From the NCBI RefSeq assembly GCF_041538065.1, contig NZ_JBGORW010000001.1, positions 124,001 to 188,000 of the forward strand: a stretch of 64,000 bases of DNA, read 5' to 3'. This DNA is from Leptotrichia hongkongensis (GTDB taxonomy: Bacteria; Fusobacteriota; Fusobacteriia; Fusobacteriales; Leptotrichiaceae). Made by a program: the position numbers and the translations under genes. The notes under the pieces were generated by a model. The model was not told the DNA's origin and searched no databases. It saw nothing but the letters and a program-made list of their open reading frames with translations. Shown in pieces: positions 53,156 to 62,282 of this stretch. Each line of letters begins with the position of its first letter. Position 1 is the first letter of the stretch.

Positions 53156-53837
53156 ATTTTTTAAGGAAATAATATTTAATTTTAAAGGAATTTTATTTAG
53201 AAATCAGGATATAATTTCAGGGGTGGAATTAGTTGAGTACGGTATTGTATCGAAGGATACGAAAAATATTCTGAAAAGTCTGAAAAAATTACGGAAATTA
53301 AATAATATTTATTATGTGTGGGACTACAATAAGGAGTTTAAGAGGTTAATTTATTCTTATAAATATAACCATAGAAAAATCATGGCAAAGTTGATTGCCG
53401 AATTAATAAATGAAGAATTTTATTATGTTTTGAAACGTGAAAAGATAGATATTGTCGTGAGTGTGCCTGTCAGCAGGAAAAGAAAGAACGAAAGAGGGTA
53501 TAATCAGGTTGATGAGATTTTGAATTGTCTAAAAGTGAATTATGTTCGGCTTGAAAGGGTAAAAAATACTAAAAAGATGGCTGGAATTTTGGACGAAGAG
53601 GAAAGAAACAGGAATATTGAGGGAGCGTTTAGGATTTCTAAAAATATTGACTTGAGTAATAAAAAAATTTTGATACTTGATGACATTGTAACGACAGGAG
53701 CGACACTTAGGGAAATAAAAAATAGCATTTTAAGGCAATTTGATAATAAAGATAAAAAAAATGGAAATAATATAAAAATTACTGTTTTTTGTCTGGCTGC
53801 GGCTAGGGAGATTAAGGTAAATAGAGGAGAAATATGA
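53130..53837 (+). CDS. comF: ComF family phosphoribosyltransferase-like protein
   Basis: 235 residues. The type I PRTase fold has its PRPP loop in ILILDDIVTTGATLRE; also SVPVSRKRKNERGYNQVDEI, the standard ComF motif, and YKYNHRKIMAKLIAEL. The usual N-terminal zinc ribbon is absent from the protein; the preceding small zinc-ribbon gene may supply it. TTG start candidates at 53130 and 53142. Its stop overlaps the next start (ATGA). ComF helps DNA uptake in competent bacteria. Confidence 0.88.
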   Translation: MRIQLRDIKFFKEIIFNFKGILFRNQDIISGVELVEYGIVSKDTKNILKSLKKLRKLNNIYYVWDYNKEFKRLIYSYKYNHRKIMAKLIAELINEEFYYVLKREKIDIVVSVPVSRKRKNERGYNQVDEILNCLKVNYVRLERVKNTKKMAGILDEEERNRNIEGAFRISKNIDLSNKKILILDDIVTTGATLREIKNSILRQFDNKDKKNGNNIKITVFCLAAAREIKVNRGEI

Positions 53838-56413
53838 GTTTTAAATTAAAAATGAAAGTTTTATTGTTTTTGGTAAGTTCAGTTGTTTCGTTTTCTGCAC
53901 AAAATGAAAATTTTCAAATGAATATTAAAAATAATGATGTAAATAATCGTGAAGATTATTTGATTAGTGCAGTAAAAAGAAAAAATAAGAATAAACAGGA
54001 AAATATTGAAAACCTAGAGAATAGTGAAGCAGGACAGAATGAGGAAAATTCAACAGAATCATTGAAATATAGCCAAAGAAATGATGGAGTTATCGACTTG
54101 AATTCGTTAGTTCATAAGGAAGATTCTGAATTCAGGGTACTTAATGGAAATAATGTAAAGATTATGCTAAGAACGAAAAATAATGATGTTTATTCTGCGG
54201 AAGTTGTCTACAGTGGCGGGAAAAAAATGATGCGTGGAATTGGAAATTATGGTGGTAACGAGATTTTTATGGCTGAAATTCCAAGCAATGTGTCAAGTTA
54301 TTATTTTGTATTGACTGATGACAAGACAAAGTATTATATGGGACGAAATATTACGAAAAATCCTGCAAATGTAGAAAAATTTGAATATTCACGTTCTACA
54401 AAGCTTACAACAATTCCAGAATGGGCTAGAGGTTCAGTTGGATATCAGATTTATATTGATTCGTTTAGAAATGGCGATGTGGATAACGATGCGATTTTTA
54501 ACGAATTTGGAACAGATGACTTTTCAGAGCCTACTGGAGAAATTCGTTCAGGAACATCTAAGAAAGACTTAGTGCTGGCATATTGGGGCGGAAATGAAAA
54601 ACCGCAGTTTTCGTTGAATGAATGGAACAGTAACTATGAGGAAAAAAATGAATGGGAAGAAAATACATTAAATGACGTGCAGAACTACACACGTTATTAT
54701 GGTGGGGATTTACAGGGAATAATTGATAAGTTAGATTATATTAAAAATCTTGGTGTGGAATACATAATTTTATCATCACCATTTTATTCGCTTTCAAACC
54801 ATAAATATGACACAATCTACTTTAATCACGTGGATCCGTATTTTGGCTACATTGAGCAGACTGGAACATCAAAAGGGCTTGATATAAAGGCAAAAGTCCA
54901 TAATAACAATGGGGATAAGGAATTAAACTTGCTTATTTTCAATCCTGAAACGGATAAGAATTTACTTGATGAGGATTTACTGAATGTAAAAAGCTGGATT
55001 TGGACAGATTCTGATTTGCAATTGGCAAGCCTTGTAAAACAGGCTCACCAGAAAGGTTTGAAAGTAGTGCTGGAAGTGGCTCCTGATACAACGTCAAGCA
55101 GATTTTTTGCTAGAAATAATAAAGAATTTTCTAACTGGTATTTAAAAGATACTGTACTTGACTTAAAAAATCCGCAAGTTAGAAATTATATTGAAAATGC
55201 AATGAAAAAATGGATTTTAGGACCTGATGAGACTTTTAAAAAAGATGTATATGATGACGGAATTGACGGAATAAGATATGTTTATTACGACAACGAGAAT
55301 AAAGAATATCTTGCACAAATTACAGAAAATTTGAAAAAATATAAACCTGACTTGCTAATTACAGGAGAGGTTTCAAACAGTATTACAAAAGATGTTGAAG
55401 ATGGGATTTATGACAGTGGAGCAGATTATAATATTGTCAATAATATTATAAAATATACTGTAAATACTAATCCAAATTACCGAATCAACGGCGTAGAATT
55501 TGCAACAAAATTAAATGAGATTTATAACAGATATTCAAGCAATCGTTTTAATATGACACAAGTTTTTGTTGGATCACTTGATACAGATAGAATCTTTAGT
55601 GGAATGATAAATCCGAATAGAGTTTATGATAGAAATAATCAATCGGATCAAGGATATTTGAATATTCGTCCTGATTTATATGACGGAACAGCTGTAAGTA
55701 AACTTAAAAGAGTCGTTGCAATGCAAATGATGCTGCCTGCGACACCAGTTATATATTATGGTGATGAAAAGGGAATGTGGGGAGCAGATTCGCCACGAAA
55801 TAGAAAGCCTATGTTATGGGAGGATTATGAACCTTATGACAATGAAACTGACAATATTATTAAATATAAAGACAGGCTTAGAAGTTTTCCTAGTGTTGTG
55901 GAAGTAAACGAAGTTCAAAAATGGATTTCGTATCCTGTAAATAGCAATGCAGATATAGAAAATCATTATAAAGCCTTATTAAAAGTTAGGAAAGAACATA
56001 AAAATTTATTTAAAAATGGTAAATTAAGAATTCTTGAAGTCTACAGCGATCCAAAAACGCAAGGTCGTATTGATTCAGAAATATCTGCTTATTTAGCAGA
56101 TCAGAATAGACGGGCAAAATTGTACCAAGGACGTGATTTTACGCCAGCAAGACCAAATACAGACTTTATTTCCTATGAAATTTCAGACGGGAATGAATCA
56201 ATAATAGTTGTAGTAAATAATGGACCGGATAAATATCCATTATCATTGCAAGTACCAAAATTATTTGGATTTTATCGAAATCAGCTGAACTTAAAAGAAA
56301 ATTACGCAATTTCTGATAAAAAAATTCAAATTAACGTAAAACCTTATGAAGTCAAAGTTTTATACAGTAATGCAAAGAATATATTTGACTCATTTAGACA
56401 AAATAAAAATTAA
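53834..56413 (+). CDS. Secreted GH13 (neopullulanase-like) protein with degenerate active site
   Basis: 859 residues with a signal peptide (MKVLLFLVSSVVSFSA). After a ~150-residue low-complexity and beta region, a neopullulanase-type N domain and a GH13 barrel follow: GSVGYQIYIDSFRNGDVDND, YYGGDLQGIIDKLDYIKNLG, SNHKYDTIYFNHVDPYFG, and late TPVIYYGDEKGMWG. The catalytic motifs are altered. Region I (DxxxNH) reads EVAPDT. Region II (GxRxD) reads GIRYV, replacing the nucleophile Asp. Region IV (NHD or SHD) reads GSLDTDR. Only the acid Glu (GEVS, ~511) remains. It may be a carbohydrate-binding pseudoenzyme. Confidence 0.85.
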   Translation: MSFKLKMKVLLFLVSSVVSFSAQNENFQMNIKNNDVNNREDYLISAVKRKNKNKQENIENLENSEAGQNEENSTESLKYSQRNDGVIDLNSLVHKEDSEFRVLNGNNVKIMLRTKNNDVYSAEVVYSGGKKMMRGIGNYGGNEIFMAEIPSNVSSYYFVLTDDKTKYYMGRNITKNPANVEKFEYSRSTKLTTIPEWARGSVGYQIYIDSFRNGDVDNDAIFNEFGTDDFSEPTGEIRSGTSKKDLVLAYWGGNEKPQFSLNEWNSNYEEKNEWEENTLNDVQNYTRYYGGDLQGIIDKLDYIKNLGVEYIILSSPFYSLSNHKYDTIYFNHVDPYFGYIEQTGTSKGLDIKAKVHNNNGDKELNLLIFNPETDKNLLDEDLLNVKSWIWTDSDLQLASLVKQAHQKGLKVVLEVAPDTTSSRFFARNNKEFSNWYLKDTVLDLKNPQVRNYIENAMKKWILGPDETFKKDVYDDGIDGIRYVYYDNENKEYLAQITENLKKYKPDLLITGEVSNSITKDVEDGIYDSGADYNIVNNIIKYTVNTNPNYRINGVEFATKLNEIYNRYSSNRFNMTQVFVGSLDTDRIFSGMINPNRVYDRNNQSDQGYLNIRPDLYDGTAVSKLKRVVAMQMMLPATPVIYYGDEKGMWGADSPRNRKPMLWEDYEPYDNETDNIIKYKDRLRSFPSVVEVNEVQKWISYPVNSNADIENHYKALLKVRKEHKNLFKNGKLRILEVYSDPKTQGRIDSEISAYLADQNRRAKLYQGRDFTPARPNTDFISYEISDGNESIIVVVNNGPDKYPLSLQVPKLFGFYRNQLNLKENYAISDKKIQINVKPYEVKVLYSNAKNIFDSFRQNKN

Positions 56414-56420
56414 AAATGAA

Positions 56421-56440
56421 TGGGGGCAAGTCCCCCTTTT
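56421..56440 (+). terminator. Terminator of the GH13 gene
   Basis: GGGGG / CCCCC stem with a 5-base loop followed by TTTT. Confidence 0.75.
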
Positions 56441-56479
56441 AAAACGTAAATTATAAAATGATAGAAAAAGGAAGATAAA

Positions 56480-57559
56480 ATGATACAAAATTCTAAAATC
56501 GGAACACTAGAAGTTGTTACTGGAAGCATGTTTTCAGGAAAAAGCGAGGAACTTATAAGAAGGCTTAGAAGGGCTGAGTATGCGAAGCAGAAAATTGTAG
56601 CATTTAAACATGCTATCGATAACAGATATGGGGAAGAGGGAGTATTTTCGCATGGTAATGACAGTTTTAGAGCTTATCCCGTGAGTGATGTTTCTCAAAT
56701 GGAAGAAATTATGGAAAAAAATGTTGATGCGGAAGTAATTGGCATTGATGAGGTTCAGTTTTTTGGGGAAAAAATAGTTGAGTTTTGTAAGAAATATGTG
56801 GAATATGGGAAAAGAGTGATTGTCGCAGGGCTTGATATGAGCTTTAGGGCGGAGCCTTACGAGCCAGTGCCAGAACTGATGAGTATCGCCGATCAGGTGG
56901 ATAAACTTCACGCAATTTGCATGGTTTGTGGAAAGCCTGCTTATGCGAGTCAGCGTCTTATCAATGGGGAGCCTGCTTATTATGACGATCCGCTGGTTAT
57001 GGTTGGTGCAAATGAAAATTATGAGGCAAGATGCCGAAGGCATCATATTGTAAGGCATAGAACTGATAAAAAAGGAAAAATATATTTTATAGTCGGAACG
57101 GAAATTAACGTTGGCAAGAAATTTGTTGAAAAAATGTATGAAGAGCAGCTGTTTGAAAATAAAAAAGTGGAAACAATAGTTATAAAAGGGCAAATGGAGG
57201 AAAATGAAAAAAGTAATTTAATAAATTTACGTGAAAAAATAAATTTGGCATTAGCTGAAAATGATTATATTTTTGTTAGAATTACTGGCGGGCTTTTGTT
57301 AAAGCTGGAAGGAAGCTACAGTATTCTCGATTTTATGTGTGAATTTAGAAAAAATTCAGAAGTTATTATTGTTTCAAAAAACAAAAAAGGCGTACTTAAC
57401 CAGATTTTATTAACAGTGGATTTACTAAAAAAATCGGATTTGAACTTGAAGGAAATTGTTTATAAGAATGGGAGTAGTCACGCTGGGGAAGAAAAGGAAG
57501 AAAATGGAGTTATTGAGAAAATATCGAAAATAACGGAAGTTAAATATAGAGAATTGTAA
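56480..57559 (+). CDS. tdk: Thymidine kinase fused to a dethiobiotin-synthetase-like domain
   Basis: 359 residues. Residues 1-195 are a complete type II thymidine kinase: P-loop GSMFSGKS (15-22), GIDEVQFF, AGLDMSFRAEPYEPVPELM with the catalytic Glu, and zinc ligands C147, C150, C185 and H188. From about 198 a second domain follows that resembles BioD: IYFIVGTEINVGKK (degenerate P-loop; BioD has GTDTGVGKT), RITGGLLLKLEGSYSILDF (BioD EGAGGLLVPL) and VIIVSKNKKGVLNQILLTVD (BioD region after its second motif). The Thr of the second P-loop is Lys, so catalysis there is unlikely. AAAGGAAG precedes the ATG. Confidence 0.9.
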   Translation: MIQNSKIGTLEVVTGSMFSGKSEELIRRLRRAEYAKQKIVAFKHAIDNRYGEEGVFSHGNDSFRAYPVSDVSQMEEIMEKNVDAEVIGIDEVQFFGEKIVEFCKKYVEYGKRVIVAGLDMSFRAEPYEPVPELMSIADQVDKLHAICMVCGKPAYASQRLINGEPAYYDDPLVMVGANENYEARCRRHHIVRHRTDKKGKIYFIVGTEINVGKKFVEKMYEEQLFENKKVETIVIKGQMEENEKSNLINLREKINLALAENDYIFVRITGGLLLKLEGSYSILDFMCEFRKNSEVIIVSKNKKGVLNQILLTVDLLKKSDLNLKEIVYKNGSSHAGEEKEENGVIEKISKITEVKYREL

Positions 57560-57584
57560 AAAATAATGAGAAAAAGGGAGAAAT

Positions 57585-59792
57585 ATGAGCAGTATTTTAG
57601 ATGAATTAAATGAAGAGCAGAGAAAAGCTGCAGAAAAGATAGAAGGGCCTGTATTGATACTGGCTGGAGCGGGAAGCGGTAAAACACGTACAGTTACTTA
57701 TAGAATTGCACACATGGTAAAAGAAATAGGGATTTCACCGCTTAATATTCTGGCACTTACTTTTACGAATAAGGCAGCAAGAGAGATGAAGGAAAGGGCT
57801 GCGGCACTTATTGGACATGAGGCGAATAATCTTGTAGTTTCTACATTTCACTCGTTTTCGGTAAGATTACTTAAAACTTATTCTGAAAGAATTGGATATG
57901 GGCGAAATTTTAATATTTATGATGTGGACGATCAGAAATCAATTATTACAAAGATAAAAAAGGATATGGGAATTAAGGATAATGATGGTGTTCAGCCGGG
58001 AAAACTTGCAAATAGAATCAGTAAATTGAAGGAACAGGGGATAGGAATTAAGGAACTTGAACGTGAAATAGATATGAGAATTCCTGCGAACAGGCTTTTT
58101 GGCGAGATTTATCAGAAGTATGATGAAGTTTTGAAGGCAAATAATGCGATGGATTTTTCGGATTTGCTTTTGAATGCGAGAAAATTGCTGAATGATGCTT
58201 TTGTTCTGGAAAGAATACAGGAAAGATATCAGTATATTGTGGTGGATGAGTATCAGGATACCAATGATATTCAGTATGAAATGATTAATCTAATTGCAGC
58301 AAAATATCGAAACATTTGTGTTGTAGGAGATGAGGATCAAAGTATTTATGCATTTCGTGGGGCAAATATTAATAACATTCTGAATTTTGAGAGAGATTAC
58401 AAGGAAGCATTTACAGTAAAATTGGAAAGAAATTACCGTTCTACAAAAAAAATACTGGATACAGCAAATGAGCTTATTAAAAATAATAAAAGTTCAAAAG
58501 GAAAAACACTTTGGACAGATGGTTCTGATGGAGAAAAAATCAAGATTTATAATGCAATGACTGTTTATGATGAAGCGGATTTCATTGTTACAGAGATGAA
58601 GAAAAAGAAAAGAGACGGTGCCGATTACAAGGATATGACGATTCTGTACAGGACAAATGCACAGTCAAGAGTTTTGGAGGAAAAACTACTATCTGCAAAC
58701 ATTCCTTACAAAATTTACGGCGGGATGCAGTTCTTTCAACGTAAGGAAATAAAGGATATTTTGGCATATTTAAGCCTTTTAAATAATAAAAATGATAATC
58801 ATAATTTTTATCGTATAATTAACGTTCCAAAACGTTCTGTTGGAGAAAAGACGCTGGAAAAAATACGGGAAGTGGCAAATGAAAAAAATATCTCGATGCT
58901 TGAAGCACTTCACTATATTGATGAAATTCCTGTAAGAGCATCTACAAAACTGGCATTAAAGGAATTTTACAATTTAATGCAGGGCATTTACTCAAGCCTT
59001 GAAGAAATGTCAATTAAGGAAATATTTGATGAAATTCTTATAAGAACACGTTATATTGACTCAATTGAAGACAACAAGGAAGACAGAGTTAGAAATATTG
59101 AGGAATTGTTAAACAGTATTACTGAAATTGAAAAGCAAAATCCAAGCATGTCCTTGAATGAATATCTTGATATGATTTCGTTAAGTTCAGCGACTGATGA
59201 AATGGAAGATGATGAAAATTATGTAAAACTTATGACAATTCACAGCTCGAAAGGACTGGAATTTGATTATGTTTTTCTTGCGGGAATGGAAGACGGGCTG
59301 TTTCCATCAATTTCTTTTGACGCTCCTGAAGAAGAGCTGGAAGAAGAACGTAGACTTTGCTATGTGGCGATAACCCGTGCTAAAAAAGAACTGTTTATTT
59401 CTTATTCTTCATCAAGAAAAATTTGGGGAAAAGATGATAATTTACGTCGTCCATCAAGATTTATCTACGAAATGAAGCAAGACAATCTCGAATATGTGGG
59501 TGGAAAATACACAAGTCTAAAAGGGCAATCTTCAGCTCCAAGAAGTTTTACACCGAAAATAGAAAACTTTAATCCATTTTCTAAAGATAAACTAGGAACA
59601 TTTGGTAAAAAATCAGGCTCTCAAACGACTTCAAATGTAAATTCTAAATATAAAGTTGGAGATGTTGTTAATCACAAGAAATTTGGACGTGGAAAAATAA
59701 AAAAAGTGGACACAAAAAGTATGGTTGTGGAATTTATGGTTGGAGAAAAGAAAATAGCGTTGGTGCTGGCAGATAAAATTTTGGAAAAATAA
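57585..59792 (+). CDS. pcrA: ATP-dependent DNA helicase PcrA/UvrD
   Basis: Superfamily 1A helicase for repair and replication. Motif I LAGAGSGKTRT, Ia LTFTNKAAREMKER, II VVDEYQDTN, III VGDEDQSIYAFRGA, IV region RNYRSTKKIL, V TIHSSKGLEFDYVF, VI YVAITRAKKELFIS. The C-terminus ends in the Tudor-like domain of PcrA (YKVGDVVNHKKFGRGKIKKV). 735 residues, normal length. AAAGGGAG before the ATG; 25 bases after tdk. Confidence 0.97.
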   Translation: MSSILDELNEEQRKAAEKIEGPVLILAGAGSGKTRTVTYRIAHMVKEIGISPLNILALTFTNKAAREMKERAAALIGHEANNLVVSTFHSFSVRLLKTYSERIGYGRNFNIYDVDDQKSIITKIKKDMGIKDNDGVQPGKLANRISKLKEQGIGIKELEREIDMRIPANRLFGEIYQKYDEVLKANNAMDFSDLLLNARKLLNDAFVLERIQERYQYIVVDEYQDTNDIQYEMINLIAAKYRNICVVGDEDQSIYAFRGANINNILNFERDYKEAFTVKLERNYRSTKKILDTANELIKNNKSSKGKTLWTDGSDGEKIKIYNAMTVYDEADFIVTEMKKKKRDGADYKDMTILYRTNAQSRVLEEKLLSANIPYKIYGGMQFFQRKEIKDILAYLSLLNNKNDNHNFYRIINVPKRSVGEKTLEKIREVANEKNISMLEALHYIDEIPVRASTKLALKEFYNLMQGIYSSLEEMSIKEIFDEILIRTRYIDSIEDNKEDRVRNIEELLNSITEIEKQNPSMSLNEYLDMISLSSATDEMEDDENYVKLMTIHSSKGLEFDYVFLAGMEDGLFPSISFDAPEEELEEERRLCYVAITRAKKELFISYSSSRKIWGKDDNLRRPSRFIYEMKQDNLEYVGGKYTSLKGQSSAPRSFTPKIENFNPFSKDKLGTFGKKSGSQTTSNVNSKYKVGDVVNHKKFGRGKIKKVDTKSMVVEFMVGEKKIALVLADKILEK

Positions 59793-59803
59793 AAAAATCT
59801 TAT

Positions 59804-59850
59804 TACAGTAAAAATCTTTTTGTTTAATTCAAAGAGGTTTTACTGTATTA
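59804..59850 (+). terminator. Terminator of pcrA
   Basis: TACAGTAAAA / TTTTACTGTA stem, with an inner TCTTT/AAAGA pairing; the tail is TTATTT, so the U-run is imperfect. Confidence 0.65.
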
Positions 59851-59919
59851 TTTGTATGTTTTCAAAGAAAAAAGAGTTATAATTGAATATACAAATAAAA
59901 AAATGTAGGGAAGGAGAGT

Positions 59920-59934
59920 ATGATTTTTACGTAA
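59920..59934 (+). promoter_or_regulatory. Four-codon upstream ORF before the NAMPT gene
   Basis: ATG-ATT-TTT-ACG-TAA preceded by GGAAGGAG three bases away. This is the only strong ribosome binding site in the leader; the main start lies 25 bases after its stop. Either a minicistron controlling re-initiation or a relic of a frameshifted longer N-terminus. Confidence 0.4.
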
Positions 59935-59959
59935 CTTGCAATTATCATACAAAATAAAA

Positions 59960-61390
59960 ATGAAAAATTTAATACTATCGACAGATTCTTATAAAATTAC
60001 TCATCCATTTCAATATCCAGCAAATATGACATATATGAACGATTATATCGAAAGTCGTGGTGGCTTATACGGATATGTAAAATTTTTTGGACTGCAATAT
60101 TATTTAATGGAATATTTAACAAAAAAAATTACAAATGAAATGATAGATGAAGCTAAGGAAATTTGTGAACTGCATGGATTGCCATTTTTTGAAGAGGGAT
60201 GGAGGTATATTGTAGAAAAACTGGACGGGAAATTGCCACTTAGAATTAGAACCGTTCCAGAAGGCAGTGTTGTAAAAAATCATAATGTGCTGGTTACAGT
60301 TGAATCAACTGACAAAAATGTGCCTTGGATTGTGGGCTGGGTGGAAACATTGCTGTTAAAAGTATGGTATCCAATTACAGTTGCGACATTTTCATACAAG
60401 GCAAAACAGATTATAAAATACTTTTTAGATGAAACAAGTGATAATGTGGAGTCAGAACTGAAGTTTAAATTGCATGATTTTGGTTATCGTGGTGTTTCCA
60501 GCGAGGAAAGTGCGGGAATTGGCGGAATGGCTCATCTTACAAATTTTTATGGAACAGATACCTTAAATGCACTTGTCTTTGCCCGTAAATATTATGATGA
60601 AAAAATAGCCGCTTACAGTGTGCCTGCTTCTGAACATAGCACAATGACTTCATGGACTCAAAAATATGAAAAAGAAGCATACGAAAATATGCTTGATAAA
60701 TTTCCAAAAGGAATTGTTTCAATTGTTCTTGACAGCTATAATTTTTTTAATGCGGTAGAAAATATTATCGGAAAAGATTTACGTGAAAAAATATTGGCAA
60801 GAGATGGAATGGTTACAATACGTCTAGATAGTGGAGACGCAATTACAAATATTCTGTTTGCGCTTGAAAGTTTGGAAAAGAATTTTGGCTATACGATAAA
60901 CTCCAAAGGATATAAAGTAATTAACAAAGTCCGTATTTTACAAGGTGATGGAATTAATGAAGATACAATCTGGGATATTTATAAATCTTTAAAGGATAAC
61001 AAATATTCTGCCGAAAATGTTACTTTAGGCTGTGGAGGATCACTTTTGCAAGGAAATGAAAAATCTAGCATTAACAGGGATACTCATAAATTTGCCATGA
61101 AATGCAGCTGTATAAAAATCGGAAATGAAGTTAGAGATGTTTACAAAAATCCTGTTACAGATAAAGGAAAAGTCAGTAAAAAAGGAAGGCTTGACTTGAT
61201 AAAAAATAAAAATGGAGAATTTGAAACAGTAAATATTTCAGATTTACCTGAAAATCAATATCATGAAGATTCCGTAATGGAATGTGTTTTTGAAAATGGA
61301 AAAATTTTAAAAACATATACTTTTGAAGAAGTAAGAAAAAATGAAAGTTTATTGTATAATCCGAGTTTAATTAGAGAAGTATCAAAATAG
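59960..61390 (+). CDS. nadV: Nicotinamide phosphoribosyltransferase
   Basis: Converts nicotinamide and PRPP to NMN for NAD salvage. Begins MKNLILSTDSYKITHPFQYP, the normal NAMPT opening; YIESRGG, KLHDFGYRGVSSEESAGIGG (substrate loop), VPASEHSTMTSW (active-site His), SIVLDSYNFFNAVE, TIRLDSGD and ILQGDGINEDTIWDI are family motifs. 476 residues. The frame is open eight codons upstream, but the family start is this ATG. It has no good ribosome binding site of its own; see the four-codon ORF. Confidence 0.95.
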   Translation: MKNLILSTDSYKITHPFQYPANMTYMNDYIESRGGLYGYVKFFGLQYYLMEYLTKKITNEMIDEAKEICELHGLPFFEEGWRYIVEKLDGKLPLRIRTVPEGSVVKNHNVLVTVESTDKNVPWIVGWVETLLLKVWYPITVATFSYKAKQIIKYFLDETSDNVESELKFKLHDFGYRGVSSEESAGIGGMAHLTNFYGTDTLNALVFARKYYDEKIAAYSVPASEHSTMTSWTQKYEKEAYENMLDKFPKGIVSIVLDSYNFFNAVENIIGKDLREKILARDGMVTIRLDSGDAITNILFALESLEKNFGYTINSKGYKVINKVRILQGDGINEDTIWDIYKSLKDNKYSAENVTLGCGGSLLQGNEKSSINRDTHKFAMKCSCIKIGNEVRDVYKNPVTDKGKVSKKGRLDLIKNKNGEFETVNISDLPENQYHEDSVMECVFENGKILKTYTFEEVRKNESLLYNPSLIREVSK

Positions 61391-61491
61391 AAACGATAAA
61401 ATTAGATAAAAATAGTTTAAATTAAAACTGTAAAAATCATACAATTTGAATTTTTACAAACAACAGATAAAATTACGAAAGAAGGAAACAA

Positions 61492-62142
61492 ATGAAAAAA
61501 ATATTATTATTAGGAGCAGCTGCAGTAGTTCTATCTGCCTGCGGAAATAAACCAAAAACAGAAAATGAAACAGGACAGGCAGGACAAAATGCCGAATATG
61601 CACAATATTTAGACACTTTGAAGGCTGATAATAATTTAAAAATCACAATGGGAAAAGTTCCAATAACAATAGTTGGAAAAGAATTAAAAATTGGCGATAA
61701 AATAAAGGAAGTGCCTCTAGTAGTGAATACAAAACTGGAAGAAAAAAATATTTTTGAAGATAAAAATATAAAAGTAGTTTATACAGCGCCATCGCTTGAT
61801 ACAAAAGTTTGTTCATTGCAGACAAAACAGTTAAATGAAGCAGCAAAAACTCATACAAATGTGAAATTTTACTCTGTAACAGTTGATACTCCATTTGCAC
61901 AGGAAAGATTCTGTACTGCCAATGAAATTAATGGATTAAAAGCAGTTTCTGACTTTAAATATCATCAATTTGGTATTCAAAATGGATTTTTCATAAAGGA
62001 AAAAGGTCTTTTAACAAGGGCACTTATGATTCTTGATGAAAATAATACTGTAAAATATATTGAATATGTTTCTGAAGAAGGAAAAGAAGCTGATGTTGAA
62101 AAAGCATTGAAATTCTTGGAAAATAACCTGATGAAAAAGTAA
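61492..62142 (+). CDS. Thiol peroxidase (Tpx-like) lipoprotein
   Basis: 216 residues. Lipoprotein signal MKKILLLGAAAVVLSAC with lipobox LSAC (C17), then a polar linker. The body is an atypical 2-Cys peroxiredoxin: peroxidatic C107 in APSLDTKVCSLQTKQLN and resolving C141 in AQERFCTANEI, the Tpx pattern, with TVDTPFAQ between. Tpx proteins are usually about 165 residues and soluble; lipid anchoring on the outer or inner membrane is unusual. It would detoxify peroxides in the envelope. Reductant unknown. GAAAGAAGGA before the ATG. Confidence 0.88.
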   Translation: MKKILLLGAAAVVLSACGNKPKTENETGQAGQNAEYAQYLDTLKADNNLKITMGKVPITIVGKELKIGDKIKEVPLVVNTKLEEKNIFEDKNIKVVYTAPSLDTKVCSLQTKQLNEAAKTHTNVKFYSVTVDTPFAQERFCTANEINGLKAVSDFKYHQFGIQNGFFIKEKGLLTRALMILDENNTVKYIEYVSEEGKEADVEKALKFLENNLMKK

Positions 62143-62282
62143 GTTTCTGTATTTATCAATTTAATTATTAATTGTGACATTTTACAGATTGAAGGAGTTA
62201 AACTATTTCCTATTGTATAATATTTAAGAAATATATTCATAAAAAATGAGAAGTTATGGAACTTCATAAATCATCTACGAAC

